A program made the translations under genes and the position numbers. The notes beneath the pieces were generated by a model. That model saw only the letters and a list, made by a program, of their open reading frames with translations. It ran no database searches and was not told where the DNA came from. DNA of 36,293 bases from a virus: IMG/VR virus record IMGVR_UViG_3300047276_000260, positions 1 to 36,293 of that record, one strand, 5' to 3'. Numbering within the stretch: position 1 is the stretch's first letter; every line of letters begins with the position of its first letter. Positions 6,307 to 14,928 of the stretch are shown piece after piece.

Positions 6307-8408
6307 TGGCTAAGAGAAACACCGGAACAGGCTTAGAGCGCAACACTGTTACACGCGCAGATCTTGGATACCGAGGCTTGTCCTACGAAGTCGGGTCAGC
6401 CCAACGTCAACAGTCATTTCAAAACGCCAGGCCACCAGTGCAAAGCAAAGCTGTTGAAGCTTTGCAACCAACACCGCAAGCACGCTCAGCCCCAAATCAA
6501 GCGGCAGCACAACAGGACAAATCACCGGCAAACCGTAAGGCTCCACAGGCGGATCTAGGTGCGCAGCAGAAGATTGCAACCGCCGGCGAGACCGTTCCAA
6601 TCGCCTTTGGCAAACGAGTGAGCGGTAATGGCGGAATATGGGTACAGCCGTCACTGGTTAAGGCAGGATCCTATTTCTTCAAGGGCAGTTTCCTATTCCC
6701 CGTCAGTCAAGGCGAGATTGTCAGCAGCCCAGTGAAGCATCGCGTATGGGTTGGCCTGCGCAATATGGCGTTCTTGGCTGATCAGACCATCACGATCAGC
6801 AATATCTACAACAGCGCTGCAACGCTTGCAGGATCCCCTGGAACGTGCCCGGTATTGGGTGCTGGGATGTATTGCGGGAATGATACTTATTCCTATTTAA
6901 CAGAACCCCTGCCCGCGTCTGGTGAACAAACAGACCGACAGGATTGGACCGCCTCTAGTTACTATGGTGTCAGGGCAATCGCCAGAGGGACAGGCGATAC
7001 AACAAACTCGGTCATAAAAGCAACAATACAAGTATTCGACAATATCACAGGAGCGGATCTAACATCAGCCTTCTGGGGCTACTTTGGCTTGCCAACTACA
7101 ACAGAAGGTATTTTTAACGCTGTAATCACATCAGGCGGTTCGATTGTTGGCGGTTATGGTGTTGGTGTGGTTCAGGATTTTATTGATGGCACGAATATAC
7201 CTGCCGGTACGGCAGAAGGCTACAACGCTCCACCCAATCCCGTACTAACGGCAATTGGTTCGTCTGGTAGTGTAACCTGGATTTATACTGGAACAGGCGT
7301 AGACAATCAAATCAATCCATCATTGCCGGCGTCAACTGGCACTTTGGAGGCAGTGCAATATGAGTATGTAATTAGCAAATACGCCAATCCTTCCAGCACG
7401 CCAACGGCTGACAACTCATCCTTTGCGGATATCACGTTTCTGAAAGTGGTTGGCGATATTTATGACCCGCCAGAATCAGGCAGCTATCCGACCACCACGC
7501 GCCAGATCTCGGTTTACTACGAGCAGGGCGTTAAGGTCGATCTCTACAGCGTGGGACTGGTCAGTGGCGTTTACACCCGTGGAGCTAGTAACCAGCTGGT
7601 TGATCTGGCGATGTACCTGTTCACGATCTACAAGCGCGTGAGCGCTACTGATCCAGACGTTGCAGCGCCGATCTATATTGATAACATGCAGGACATCGCA
7701 GCCTTCTGTGATGAATACAGTTTGCACTTCAATGGTGTGATCTCTGAGTCGCTGAACATCGTTGAGTTCCTTAGCGAGACCGCGCCTTACTTCCTGCTTT
7801 CATTCCAGTCGGATGGCGGTCAGTATCGCTTCTCACCGCTGCTGCCACTGAATGCTAGCGAAGAGATTGATGCCACTGCCCTAACGCCTGCAGCCACGTT
7901 CACTGAGGATGAGATCCTGCCAGGATCATTCAGTAAGACATACGTTTCAGCCGCTGACAAAACCGACGTAAACGCGGTGATGCTATATCGCAAAAATGAC
8001 CCTGACGCTATTGGTACACAGCAGACCGTGCAAGTGCGTTACAGCGGCGTGAGCCTAGATGCACCGGTAGAGCAGTTCGATCTGACTGATTTCTGCGCCA
8101 ACCGCGATCACGCCATCATCTATGGGAAGCACTACCTAGCGCGGCGCAAGTATTCCGTGCATTCGATCAGCTTTGCAACGCCGCTTTCAACTGCTGGCCT
8201 TAAGCCGACCGACATTATCAAGGTCGACCGTCAGCGCATCACGAGCACGGGCGACAACCGCAGCGAGATTGAGTGGTATCAGATCACAGCCATTAATCAC
8301 CAGACCGATGGCACCACCAGCATCGAGGCGGCGCAGTTCCCGGTCAACGGCAGCGATGAGGCTGTGATCAGTGATGAGGTGCTGAGTGGCACCTTTACAG
8401 TGGTGTGA
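6306..8408 (+). CDS. Tail tip central hub protein (gpJ/host-specificity like)
   Basis: A 700-residue protein. ATG at 6306 is used because it overlaps the preceding stop codon; a GTG three bases upstream is possible. Residues 1-95 are a low-complexity, Gln/Pro/Ala-rich linker. About 98-130 carry the phrase G-E-T-V-P-I-A-F-G-K-R-V, typical of tail tip proteins. Residues 380-640 hold hub domains with D-N-M-Q-D-I-A-A-F-C-D-E-Y and Y-R-F-S-P-L-L-P-L, similar to gpJ-type proteins that anchor the central fibre. Residues about 175-380 are encoded by distinctly more A/T-rich DNA than the flanks, suggesting an acquired domain. Confidence 0.8.
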   Translation: MAKRNTGTGLERNTVTRADLGYRGLSYEVGSAQRQQSFQNARPPVQSKAVEALQPTPQARSAPNQAAAQQDKSPANRKAPQADLGAQQKIATAGETVPIAFGKRVSGNGGIWVQPSLVKAGSYFFKGSFLFPVSQGEIVSSPVKHRVWVGLRNMAFLADQTITISNIYNSAATLAGSPGTCPVLGAGMYCGNDTYSYLTEPLPASGEQTDRQDWTASSYYGVRAIARGTGDTTNSVIKATIQVFDNITGADLTSAFWGYFGLPTTTEGIFNAVITSGGSIVGGYGVGVVQDFIDGTNIPAGTAEGYNAPPNPVLTAIGSSGSVTWIYTGTGVDNQINPSLPASTGTLEAVQYEYVISKYANPSSTPTADNSSFADITFLKVVGDIYDPPESGSYPTTTRQISVYYEQGVKVDLYSVGLVSGVYTRGASNQLVDLAMYLFTIYKRVSATDPDVAAPIYIDNMQDIAAFCDEYSLHFNGVISESLNIVEFLSETAPYFLLSFQSDGGQYRFSPLLPLNASEEIDATALTPAATFTEDEILPGSFSKTYVSAADKTDVNAVMLYRKNDPDAIGTQQTVQVRYSGVSLDAPVEQFDLTDFCANRDHAIIYGKHYLARRKYSVHSISFATPLSTAGLKPTDIIKVDRQRITSTGDNRSEIEWYQITAINHQTDGTTSIEAAQFPVNGSDEAVISDEVLSGTFTVV

Positions 8409-8779
8409 TGGCCACCTTCCCCTCGCTGGCACCGCGCACTCGGTCGCTCACGTTGGGCGATATCCCGCAGCAGGTTTACGTGGGCACCAGTGGCGGTGAG
8501 GTGCGCTTCAAGCAAGGCAGCAGCTACATCGCGCAGCAGCTGACCTTGGGCTATGAGTATCTGACTGAATCAGAGACACAGCAAATCCTGGATCACTACG
8601 CTGGCCAGCAGGGCAGCCTGATCCCCTTTGATTTATCTGCGGCAGTATGGGGTGGCTACACTACGCCACCGGTTAGCAGCTTGGCGTACCAGTGGCGCTA
8701 CACCGGGCCGTTTGATGTGAGCATCGCATCGCCACGCCGCTACAGCCTGACGGTTGAGCTTGAAACGGTGCCGATCTGA
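8408..8779 (+). CDS. Tail tip protein, copy 1 of a paralogous pair
   Basis: A 123-residue protein that starts in the stop codon of the hub gene. Characteristic segments are L-G-D-I-P-Q-Q-V-Y, I-L-D-H-Y-A-G-Q-Q-G and A-V-W-G-G-Y-T-T-P-P-V. The next gene has the same segments in the same order (G-D-V-P-H-Q-Q, I-K-A-H-Y-Q-S-V-D-G, E-V-W-N-G-Y-T-T-P-P-V), so the two arose by tandem duplication. It is probably a structural collar of the tail tip that joins hub to fibres. Enzymatic motifs are absent. Precise role unknown. Confidence 0.75.
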   Translation: MATFPSLAPRTRSLTLGDIPQQVYVGTSGGEVRFKQGSSYIAQQLTLGYEYLTESETQQILDHYAGQQGSLIPFDLSAAVWGGYTTPPVSSLAYQWRYTGPFDVSIASPRRYSLTVELETVPI

Positions 8780-8781
8780 TC

Positions 8782-9282
8782 ATGGCCTTTCCTGCCCTCA
8801 TCCCATCGGCCCGCGTCTACATCCCTGGCGATGTGCCGCACCAGCAGCAGGTGGCGCTATCCGGTGCTAACAGCGGTTATCGGCAAGGCAATCGCCGCAT
8901 TGGGCAGACCCTAGGGCTGAGCTTTAACAACATCAGCGAGGCCGATCTCGATCTGATCAAGGCGCATTACCAAAGCGTTGATGGCACCTTCGGGATCTTC
9001 TTCCTGTCGGCTGAGGTCTGGAACGGCTACACCACGCCGCCAGTGCCATTGCTTAGCGATTACGCATGGCGCTATGCCGGCGCACCATCCATCACAGATG
9101 GATCCTGCGACCTGTGGAGCATTGAGCTGGAGCTCACTACCTACGCGATCAACACCGGTGATCTGATATTTAATGGCGGTCTGGCTGCTGCAGCGCCGGC
9201 CAGAGACTATATCCTGAATGGAGGTGGGGCAGCTGCAACGCCTGCCCGTGACTATGTGATCGCCCCTGGTGCAGCAGCATGA
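8782..9282 (+). CDS. Tail tip protein, copy 2 with extra C-terminal repeats
   Basis: A 166-residue paralogue of the preceding protein (residues about 3-122 align by eye). It adds about 45 residues with an imperfect internal repeat: two copies of the A-R-D-Y-(I/V) unit, preceded by N-G-G-(L/G)-A-A-A-x-P and N-G-G-G-A-A-A-T-P. The extra tail may contact the fibre encoded next, to which it is coupled by a 4-base overlap. Copy divergence suggests that the two have distinct ring positions. No catalytic residues are seen. Confidence 0.75.
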   Translation: MAFPALIPSARVYIPGDVPHQQQVALSGANSGYRQGNRRIGQTLGLSFNNISEADLDLIKAHYQSVDGTFGIFFLSAEVWNGYTTPPVPLLSDYAWRYAGAPSITDGSCDLWSIELELTTYAINTGDLIFNGGLAAAAPARDYILNGGGAAATPARDYVIAPGAAA

Positions 9283-10610
9283 GCATCACCCTTTCAGCAC
9301 TTCAACGCCAGCGGCGCGACACTGCTGCCAACTGGACCGCAGAGAATCCAACGCTGCTGGCTGGTGAGATTGGCGTAGAAAGCGATACCGGCTACTGGAA
9401 GATTGGCACCGGCGCCGCAGCATGGAACAGCCTGGGGTACGTGCGTGGCACTCAGCTGAGCGCATATCCCATCGTTAATGCCGACATTGCAGCGGCTGCT
9501 GAAATTGCCGTGAGCAAGCTGGCTGATGGCGCAGCCCGCCAACTGCTGCAGACCGATGCGGCTGGCACTGGCGTTGAGTGGACCAGCAACGTAGATGTGC
9601 CAGGCACGTTGGACGTGACTGGGGCAGCGACGTTTGATGGCAACGTGACGGTTCAGGGTGATCTGACCGTCAACGGCAGCACAACGACCATTGATACCAC
9701 CACGCTGGTGGTAGAAGACAAGAACATCGAGATCGGCAAGGTTGCTACGCCAACCGATGTGACAGCCGATGGTGGTGGCATCACGCTTAAGGGCACTACT
9801 GACAAAACAATCAACTGGGTGGACGCCACCGATGCGTGGACGTTCAGCGAACACGTCAACATTGCAAGCGCCAAGGAGTATCGGATTGCGGGCACCAAGG
9901 TGCTTGACGCCACAAGCTTGGGCAGTGCTGTGGTTAGCAGCAGCCTTACCAGTGTTGGCACCATCGGCACCGGCGTGTGGAATGGCACCCCTGTTGCGAC
10001 GGGCTATGGCGGCACTGGGCAGACCACCTACACCAATGGCCAGCTGCTGATTGGTAAGACCGATGGCACGCTGGCGAAGGCAACGATCACGCAGGGCAGT
10101 GGCGTCACCATCACAAACGGCGATGGCGCGATCACCATCAGCGCCACTGGCAGCGGTGGCACCGTAACTGCAGTCACTGGCACCAGCCCAATTGCAAGCA
10201 GTGGAGGCAACACGCCCGATATCAGTATTCAAGACGCGACGACAGCACAAAAGGGTGCTGTGCAGCTTGAGGATTCCACCACCAGCACTAGCACAACCAA
10301 GGCAGCCACACCTAACTCGGTGAAATCTGCCTACGACCTAGCCAATGCCGCACTACCTAAGTCAGGCGGCACGCTGACTGGCGACCTGACCCTAAACGCT
10401 CAATCTGATCTGCGCTTTGCCGATTCAGATAGTAGCAACTGGGTGGCATTTCAAGGTCCTGCCACAGTGGCTAGCAATGTGACGTGGACGCTTCCGAGTG
10501 CAGATGGCACTAACGGTCAATTGCTGGGCACTAACGGTTCGGGTACGCTGAGCTGGCAGACGCCACCGACTTCTGCTGTAAGCCTTGGCCTTGTAATCGC
10601 CCTATCCTGA
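9279..10610 (+). CDS. Tail fibre protein, cyanophage type
   Basis: A 443-residue fibre. Residues 12-50 are an Mtd/hyaluronidase-like N-terminal module ([17 protein letters not shown] then W-K-I-G-T-G). Residues 110-240 carry a repetitive shaft with phrases such as [21 protein letters not shown] and [13 protein letters not shown] that I know as typical of marine cyanophage fibres. The remaining part is Gly/Ser/Thr-rich with trimerising character. It mediates host adsorption. No intramolecular chaperone or peptidase domain is visible at the C-terminus. Overlaps the previous gene by ATGA. Confidence 0.88.
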   Translation: MSITLSALQRQRRDTAANWTAENPTLLAGEIGVESDTGYWKIGTGAAAWNSLGYVRGTQLSAYPIVNADIAAAAEIAVSKLADGAARQLLQTDAAGTGVEWTSNVDVPGTLDVTGAATFDGNVTVQGDLTVNGSTTTIDTTTLVVEDKNIEIGKVATPTDVTADGGGITLKGTTDKTINWVDATDAWTFSEHVNIASAKEYRIAGTKVLDATSLGSAVVSSSLTSVGTIGTGVWNGTPVATGYGGTGQTTYTNGQLLIGKTDGTLAKATITQGSGVTITNGDGAITISATGSGGTVTAVTGTSPIASSGGNTPDISIQDATTAQKGAVQLEDSTTSTSTTKAATPNSVKSAYDLANAALPKSGGTLTGDLTLNAQSDLRFADSDSSNWVAFQGPATVASNVTWTLPSADGTNGQLLGTNGSGTLSWQTPPTSAVSLGLVIALS

Positions 10611-10614
10611 CACC

Positions 10615-10956
10615 ATGGCTGAAACCTTTAATAACGCCAGCGTCAAGCTGACGACCACAAGTGCAACCGACATTTACCGGGCGCCGACTGGTAACGCAGC
10701 AGATCGCGCGATTGTACTGAGCTGTTTGGTGGCGAATGTAGATGGCACCAACAATGCGGACATCACCATCACGGTTACTGATGGCAGCAATAACGTACTG
10801 AGCACGCTGGCAAGCACGATTACTGTGCCCGCTGATGCTTCGCTTGAAGTGATCGCCAATAAGCTGATTCTCAAGCAGTCACAGAAAGTCAGGGCAACCG
10901 CATCGGCAGCCAACGATCTTGAGGTGACACTTAGCGCATTGGAGATCACGGTATGA
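10615..10956 (+). CDS. Small beta-rich structural protein conserved in cyanophages
   Basis: A 113-residue protein. It begins M-A-E-T-F-N-N-A and includes D-I-Y-R-A-P, N-V-D-G-T-N-N-A-D and A-S-L-E-V-I-A-N-K-L, patterns that I recall from small fibre-adjacent proteins of Synechococcus phages. Regular beta alternation suggests a jelly-roll or Ig-like fold. Its location between fibre and adhesin genes suggests a fibre tip or fibre connector component. No enzymatic function is indicated. Confidence 0.75.
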   Translation: MAETFNNASVKLTTTSATDIYRAPTGNAADRAIVLSCLVANVDGTNNADITITVTDGSNNVLSTLASTITVPADASLEVIANKLILKQSQKVRATASAANDLEVTLSALEITV

Positions 10957-11909
10957 GCAACGGCGGTATTATTGGCAAGACAAATGTTCCGACGGCAGGC
11001 ACAGCCTCTGGTGTCTGGACGATTGATGAAGTTTTTCTTGCAAAAGCTCAAAATATCTGGCCAATCCCACCTATAAATGTCACGTATTTAGTGATCGCCG
11101 GTGGTGGCGGCGGATCGTTTGGTGGCGGCGGCGCAGGTGGTTATCGAACAAACAAGACAGGCGAAAGCAGCGGCGGCGGTTCATCTGCAGAGGGAAGCTT
11201 TGCGATTGCATTATCTACAAATTACACTGTCACGATTGGCGCAGGTGGCACAGGTAAAACAGCAAGCAGTAAGGGTAACAATGGAAGCAATAGTGTCTTC
11301 GCCACAATTACATCTACTGGCGGCGGTGGTGGTGGTGGTTTTGGTGACACTGTTCTAGATGGCGCTACCGGTGGATCTGGCGGCGGCGGCGGCGTTGGTG
11401 CGTTCCCATACCCAGCAGGCGCAGGCGGCTCTGGTACTACAAATCAGGGCTATGCAGGTGGCGCCGGTGTAGGCGGAGGGGCTGCTAATGCGTTTGGTGG
11501 TGGTGGCGGGACAGGTCAAGCCGGAACGGCTGCCACCAGTGGGGTGGGAGGTGACGGCGGTGATGGTGTGTCGTCTTCAATTACAGGATCAGCGGTTACC
11601 AGAGGCGGTGGTGGTGGCGGTTCGGCAAGTTCAACAATCGGCACTGGTGGCACAGGTGGTGGTGGAGATGGCGGACGACAAGGCGGCACCCCGGCAGCCG
11701 TAAACGGCACTGCTAATACTGGCGGCGGCGGTGGCGGCGCTTACAATTTGACTGGCGCCAATGGTGGTTCTGGTGTCGTGATTTTGCGCTACCCAAGCAG
11801 CTATAGCCTCACCAACCCAGGCGGCGGCTTAACCCTTTCAACTGCTACAGATGGCAGCGATAAGGTAACAACCATCAGCGCCGGCACCGGCAACATTCAG
11901 ATCGCATAG
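10953..11909 (+). CDS. Glycine-rich adhesin / receptor-binding protein
   Basis: A 318-residue protein. After a 45-residue N-terminal attachment region the phrase V-T-Y-L-V-I-A-G-G-G-G-G opens about 230 residues with many Gly runs (up to seven in a row). It closes with G-S-G-V-V-I-L-R-Y-P, the characteristic end of this fold family. Such glycine-rich chains form stacked polyglycine-II helices in T-even gp38-type adhesins, and variable loops between Gly runs bind the receptor. The family link is inferred from composition. DNA of the first 300 bases is more A/T-rich than the fibre genes upstream. Overlaps its neighbour by 4 bases. Confidence 0.82.
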   Translation: MSNGGIIGKTNVPTAGTASGVWTIDEVFLAKAQNIWPIPPINVTYLVIAGGGGGSFGGGGAGGYRTNKTGESSGGGSSAEGSFAIALSTNYTVTIGAGGTGKTASSKGNNGSNSVFATITSTGGGGGGGFGDTVLDGATGGSGGGGGVGAFPYPAGAGGSGTTNQGYAGGAGVGGGAANAFGGGGGTGQAGTAATSGVGGDGGDGVSSSITGSAVTRGGGGGGSASSTIGTGGTGGGGDGGRQGGTPAAVNGTANTGGGGGGAYNLTGANGGSGVVILRYPSSYSLTNPGGGLTLSTATDGSDKVTTISAGTGNIQIA

Positions 11910-11911
11910 TC

Positions 11912-12277
11912 ATGGCACATTACGCGTTTCTTGACGACAACAACATCGTTACAGAGGTGATCGTCGGTAAAGACGAAGCCGAGGATGGCGTGGACTGGGA
12001 GCAGCATTACGGCAGCTTCCGTGGGCAAGTGTGCAAACGCACCAGCTACAACACCAGCGGCGGCGTTCACTCTGGTGGCGGCACACCATTCCGCAAGAAT
12101 TACGCCGGCCTTGGTTACACCTACGACGAGCAGCGCGATGCTTTTATCCCACCGCAGCCCTTTCCGTCTTGGCTGCTGAACGATGAGAGCTGCCTGTGGG
12201 AACCGCCGGTTGCAATGCCCGAAGACGGGCAGCTGTATCAATGGGATGAAGATGCCCAGCAGTGGGTACCCGTCTGA
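11912..12277 (+). CDS. Cyanophage conserved protein of fibre module
   Basis: A 121-residue protein. It begins M-A-H-Y-A-F-L-D-D-N-N-I-V-T-E-V-I-V and contains T-S-Y-N-T-S-G-G-V-H, R-K-N-Y-A-G-L-G-Y-T-Y-D and P-F-P-S-W-L-L-N, a very conserved set in cyanophages in my memory. It is usually called hypothetical, and it is often near fibre genes. I expect a small virion or fibre-associated protein. The aromatic, proline-rich C-terminus ending in W-V-P-V is typical of the family. Confidence 0.85.
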   Translation: MAHYAFLDDNNIVTEVIVGKDEAEDGVDWEQHYGSFRGQVCKRTSYNTSGGVHSGGGTPFRKNYAGLGYTYDEQRDAFIPPQPFPSWLLNDESCLWEPPVAMPEDGQLYQWDEDAQQWVPV

Positions 12278-12414
12278 TGGCAGTTAAAAGCAAAACCGGC
12301 ACCGGTGCCCTCCAGCATCAATCCGGCCCACCCAAGACCACACGGCAGGGGTATGGCCAGCGATCACGGCCACGCCGTCGCGGAAAGAAGCCCTTACGTG
12401 GGCAGGGCCGGTAA
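12277..12414 (+). CDS. Tiny basic cyanophage protein (45 aa)
   Basis: A short gene that begins in the stop codon of the preceding gene (TGATG) and ends TAA at 12414. The product starts M-A-V-K-S-K-T-G-T-G and ends L-R-G-Q-G-R, with many Lys, Arg and Gly in between. Very similar tiny basic proteins occur behind fibre genes of many Synechococcus phages as far as I recall. With no hydrophobic core it is probably disordered or nucleic-acid or membrane-surface binding. Function unknown. Confidence 0.75.
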   Translation: MAVKSKTGTGALQHQSGPPKTTRQGYGQRSRPRRRGKKPLRGQGR

Positions 12415-12438
12415 GCTAGATCTGTAGCCGTTGCCGCC

Positions 12439-12690
12439 ATGATCGAGATCATTGCCGCAGTGGCTGGCGCATCAATTACCGTGGCAGCTATGGGCGCCAC
12501 TGGCGCCATCCGGCGCAATGATCAGGCGCGTGATGCAGTAATTAGGCTCACCTCAGCGGTAGAGCACATCGCCTCGCAGCTTGAGGTGCTCCACACCGAT
12601 ATCAAGGAAGATCGAAAAGAAACGTTCGGGCGGCTGTCGACGGTAGAGCAGCGCGTCTCTAAGTTGGAAGCACGTCCACCATTGTGCTGA
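12439..12690 (+). CDS. Membrane-anchored coiled-coil protein, candidate lysis factor
   Basis: An 83-residue protein. Residues 2-23 form one hydrophobic Ala/Ile/Val segment, then R-R and about 55 helical, charged residues with heptad spacing (from about 30 to 78). One membrane anchor with a coiled coil, directly upstream of another small membrane protein and the endolysin, suggests a holin, antiholin or spanin-like role. This is inferred from context only. ATG at 12439 is preceded by a purine-poor leader and no clear Shine-Dalgarno sequence. Confidence 0.7.
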   Translation: MIEIIAAVAGASITVAAMGATGAIRRNDQARDAVIRLTSAVEHIASQLEVLHTDIKEDRKETFGRLSTVEQRVSKLEARPPLC

Positions 12691-12692
12691 TC

Positions 12693-12839
12693 ATGGATCA
12701 GGCCACCACCATTGCGGTGATTGCCATCATCGTTGCAGCAGGCAGCGAGATCATTGCAGTCTCACCGCTCAAGTCCAATAGCTGGGTTCAGCTGATCTTC
12801 AAGGCTTTGCAGCTGGCCTTCCCAAAGCAGCGCCGCTGA
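12693..12839 (+). CDS. Small membrane protein, probable holin (48 aa)
   Basis: A 48-residue product starting at ATG 12693, three bases after the previous stop codon, and ending TGA at 12839. Residues 4-22 are a hydrophobic helix (T-T-I-A-V-I-A-I-I-V-A-A); after P-L-K-S-N-S a second amphipathic stretch ends in K-Q-R-R. One or two membrane segments with a basic tail immediately upstream of the endolysin fit a small holin. Similar short proteins exist in cyanophages next to lysozyme genes. Confidence 0.7.
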   Translation: MDQATTIAVIAIIVAAGSEIIAVSPLKSNSWVQLIFKALQLAFPKQRR

Positions 12840-12842
12840 ATC

Positions 12843-13925
12843 ATGGCCAACGACGCGCCAATCTCGTTGCAGCAGCTGTTCAGGTATTACAAGGCACTGC
12901 CGCACCAGAGCGCCGCGATTCAGCAGCTAGAGGCCGACTTATCCGCCAACGGCTACGACGCCGTGATGCGCCGCGACCGCGAGTGGTTCCAGACGTGGAG
13001 CCAAGGCGGAAAGCAAAGCGACCTAAGCGCAGCGATCAGCTTGATTAAGGAGTTTGAGGGCTGCCACCTTTCGGCATATCCCGACCCGCTCAGCGGCGGC
13101 GACCCTTGGACTATCGGCTATGGCACCACCCGCTACAGCGGCGGCGTGCCCGTGAAGCGTGGCGACAAGATCAACGTGATCGAGGCCGACATGCTGCTGC
13201 GGCTGGAGGTGGATCGCATCGCCGAGAAGCTGCGCACCACCATCCCGCACTGGAAGGTGATGGATGACAACCAGCGATCAGTGCTGGTGAGCTTTGCCTA
13301 CAACCTTGGCGCTGGCTTCTACGGATCAGAAGGGTTCGAGACCATCAGCCGTTGCCTGCGTGATCGTGACTGGGCGGCAGTGCCAGCAGCGCTTGAGTTG
13401 TACAGAAACCCTGGCACCAATGTTGAGGCAGGCCTGCTGCGGAGGCGCCGGGCAGAGGGCAAGCTATGGGGCCAGCATCAGGCCGCGGCCGAACCTGAAA
13501 CCGCCAAGCTGCGCCCCATCAGCCCGTTCAACGCACGGATCACGCCGCACATCAGGTTGGGTGAGTTTGCGCTCGATCAGGAAGCGCGGCGGTTCCAGCA
13601 CCAGTACCAGCTGGACACTGCAGCTGAGCTGGCTGCATTCCTTGAGCGGGCCAGGACGGCATTCGGTGGGAAGCCGATCATCATCACAAGTGGCTTCAGG
13701 CCGCCAGCCGTGAACGCCTCGGTGGGTGGCGCCAGCGGGAGCGAGCACCTTTACAACGCACCAAGCGTCGGCGCCGTGGACTGGTATATCGAGGGGGTCG
13801 ACGTCTACAAGCTGCAGGATTGGTGCATCAAGAACTGGCCTTACAGCACCGGCAAGGGAGCGCCTAAAGGATTTATTCACACCGGGATCAGGCAAGGACG
13901 ACCTAAGGTCGTCTGGGATTATTGA
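12843..13925 (+). CDS. Two-domain endolysin: GH24 lysozyme plus M15-type peptidase
   Basis: A 360-residue lysis enzyme. Residues 1-60 form an N-terminal region with the phrase Y-K-A-L-P-H-Q that I recall from cyanophage lysozymes. Residues about 61-212 are a T4-type lysozyme: F-E-G with Glu72, Y-P-D-P with Asp81 and W-T-I-G-Y-G-T with Thr90 form the expected catalytic Glu-Asp-Thr set. Residues 230-360 look like an M15-family zinc peptidase with G-S-E-H (His302), A-V-D-W (Asp313) and F-I-H-T-G (His346) as metal ligands. It would cut both the sugar backbone and the peptide crosslinks of the cell wall. No signal peptide, so it needs the holin. Confidence 0.9.
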   Translation: MANDAPISLQQLFRYYKALPHQSAAIQQLEADLSANGYDAVMRRDREWFQTWSQGGKQSDLSAAISLIKEFEGCHLSAYPDPLSGGDPWTIGYGTTRYSGGVPVKRGDKINVIEADMLLRLEVDRIAEKLRTTIPHWKVMDDNQRSVLVSFAYNLGAGFYGSEGFETISRCLRDRDWAAVPAALELYRNPGTNVEAGLLRRRRAEGKLWGQHQAAAEPETAKLRPISPFNARITPHIRLGEFALDQEARRFQHQYQLDTAAELAAFLERARTAFGGKPIIITSGFRPPAVNASVGGASGSEHLYNAPSVGAVDWYIEGVDVYKLQDWCIKNWPYSTGKGAPKGFIHTGIRQGRPKVVWDY

Positions 13926-13927
13926 GG

Positions 13928-14386
13928 ATGATGCGACCAAAAGAGAAGCACGGCCACGCAACGAACGGCTATTCGCCTACGTATCAATCGTGGCTGGCCA
14001 TGAAAAGCCGTTGTTTTCAGCCGTCTTCAGTGAGATGGCAGCACTATGGCGGCGCTGGCGTTACTGTCTGCGAGAGATGGCTTTCATTCTCAAACTTTCT
14101 TGAAGACATGAACGAACGCCCAAGCGGCACGACACTCGGCCGCATTGGAGATAAGGGCAACTATGAGCCTGGCAACTGCCAGTGGCAGACCAATAAAGAA
14201 CAAAGCAAGCATGGCTCAAGCAATGGACGGGCAAAGCTGACTGAAGAGCAAGTGCACTGCATCCGTGCTCTTTACAAGCCCAAAGCAAGACGAGGATGCT
14301 CGGCCAAAAACATGGCAGCCGATCTAGAGGTAAGCTTCACCACTGTTGACGAGATCTTGCGCCGCAAGACCTGGAGGCATATTTAA
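13928..14386 (+). CDS. AP2/HNH-type homing endonuclease-like protein
   Basis: About 152 residues from ATG 13928. Residues 14-90 carry Y-S-P-T-Y-Q-S-W, K-S-R-C, H-Y-G-G-A-G-V-T-V-C-E-R-W and G-N-Y-E-P-G-N-C-Q-W, a pattern common in phage HNH/AP2-domain proteins of the mobile nuclease type. Where many family members have R-I-D-N-x-G-N-Y, this one has R-I-G-D-K-G-N-Y, so a key Asp may be displaced. The last 50 residues, K-L-T-E-E-Q-V onward, look like a DNA-binding helix-turn-helix that targets the nuclease. It is inserted between endolysin and dCTP deaminase genes, as expected of a freestanding homing element. Confidence 0.75.
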   Translation: MMRPKEKHGHATNGYSPTYQSWLAMKSRCFQPSSVRWQHYGGAGVTVCERWLSFSNFLEDMNERPSGTTLGRIGDKGNYEPGNCQWQTNKEQSKHGSSNGRAKLTEEQVHCIRALYKPKARRGCSAKNMAADLEVSFTTVDEILRRKTWRHI

Positions 14387-14904
14387 TGGCTCTCTTGCCT
14401 GACCATGAGATCCGCCGGCTGTGTCAACAGCATTCGATGCTGTCGCCATACAACGAAGAACAGCTCAACCCCGCGAGCTATGACGTGACCCTCGGCGGCC
14501 AGATCATGATGGAGGTAGCCAAGACGCCGGAGCTGCAGAAGGTTCAGCTGCATGGCCACACGCAACAGGATCCGTTCTGGATTCAGCCTGGTGAGTTCTT
14601 TCTGGCTGAAACGCAGGAGATCTTCAATCTGCCCAATCATGTTGGCGCTCAGTTTGTGCTCAAGTCCAGCCGCGCACGCGAGGGCTGGGATCATGCTGAA
14701 GCCGGCTGGGCTGACCCCGGATGGTTTGGCAGCAGACTCACCATGGAGCTACGCAACCAACGGCGGCTGCATCCATTGCCGATCTGGCCTGGCCTGCGGA
14801 TCGGCCAGATGAAGTTCCTGCTAGTCAGTGGCACTGTGGAGCGCAGCTACGCAGAAACCGGAAGATATAACGCAGACCTGGGCGTCACTGGATCCAAGGG
14901 CTAG
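14386..14904 (+). CDS. dcd: dCTP deaminase (dUTPase superfamily)
   Basis: A 172-residue protein. The motifs are N-P-A-S-Y-D-V-T-L-G, K-S-S-R-A-R-E-G at 93-100, A-G-W-A-D-P-G-W-F-G at 106-115 followed by M-E-L at 120-122, and G-L-R-I-G-Q-M at 136-142. These match Dcd, with Ser94/95, Arg98 and Glu121 in the place of the catalytic Ser, Arg and Glu of the E. coli enzyme. It converts dCTP to dUTP as a step to dTTP, supporting phage DNA synthesis. A bifunctional deaminase-dUTPase is possible because no separate dUTPase is seen. Starts in the previous stop (TAATG); a terminator follows at 14931. Confidence 0.9.
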   Translation: MALLPDHEIRRLCQQHSMLSPYNEEQLNPASYDVTLGGQIMMEVAKTPELQKVQLHGHTQQDPFWIQPGEFFLAETQEIFNLPNHVGAQFVLKSSRAREGWDHAEAGWADPGWFGSRLTMELRNQRRLHPLPIWPGLRIGQMKFLLVSGTVERSYAETGRYNADLGVTGSKG

Positions 14905-14928
14905 CGTTCGTTCGGAGAGTCAAGGCAC

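Noticed and set aside
9294-10250. 318-codon minus strand open frame opposite the tail fibre
   Set aside because: It mirrors the repetitive fibre gene and has Arg/Cys/Ala-rich composition without domain signals; the + strand frame has clear cyanophage fibre motifs.
912-10610. Diversity-generating retroelement, suggested by Mtd-like N-termini
   Set aside because: No reverse transcriptase gene, no template repeat and no accessory avd-like gene were seen in the window. The Mtd-type module alone is common in fibres.
10953-11909. CRISPR-like or satellite repeat because of GGTGGC-type periodicity
   Set aside because: The repeats follow glycine codons in frame and end with the protein fold boundary; there are no uniform repeats with spacers.
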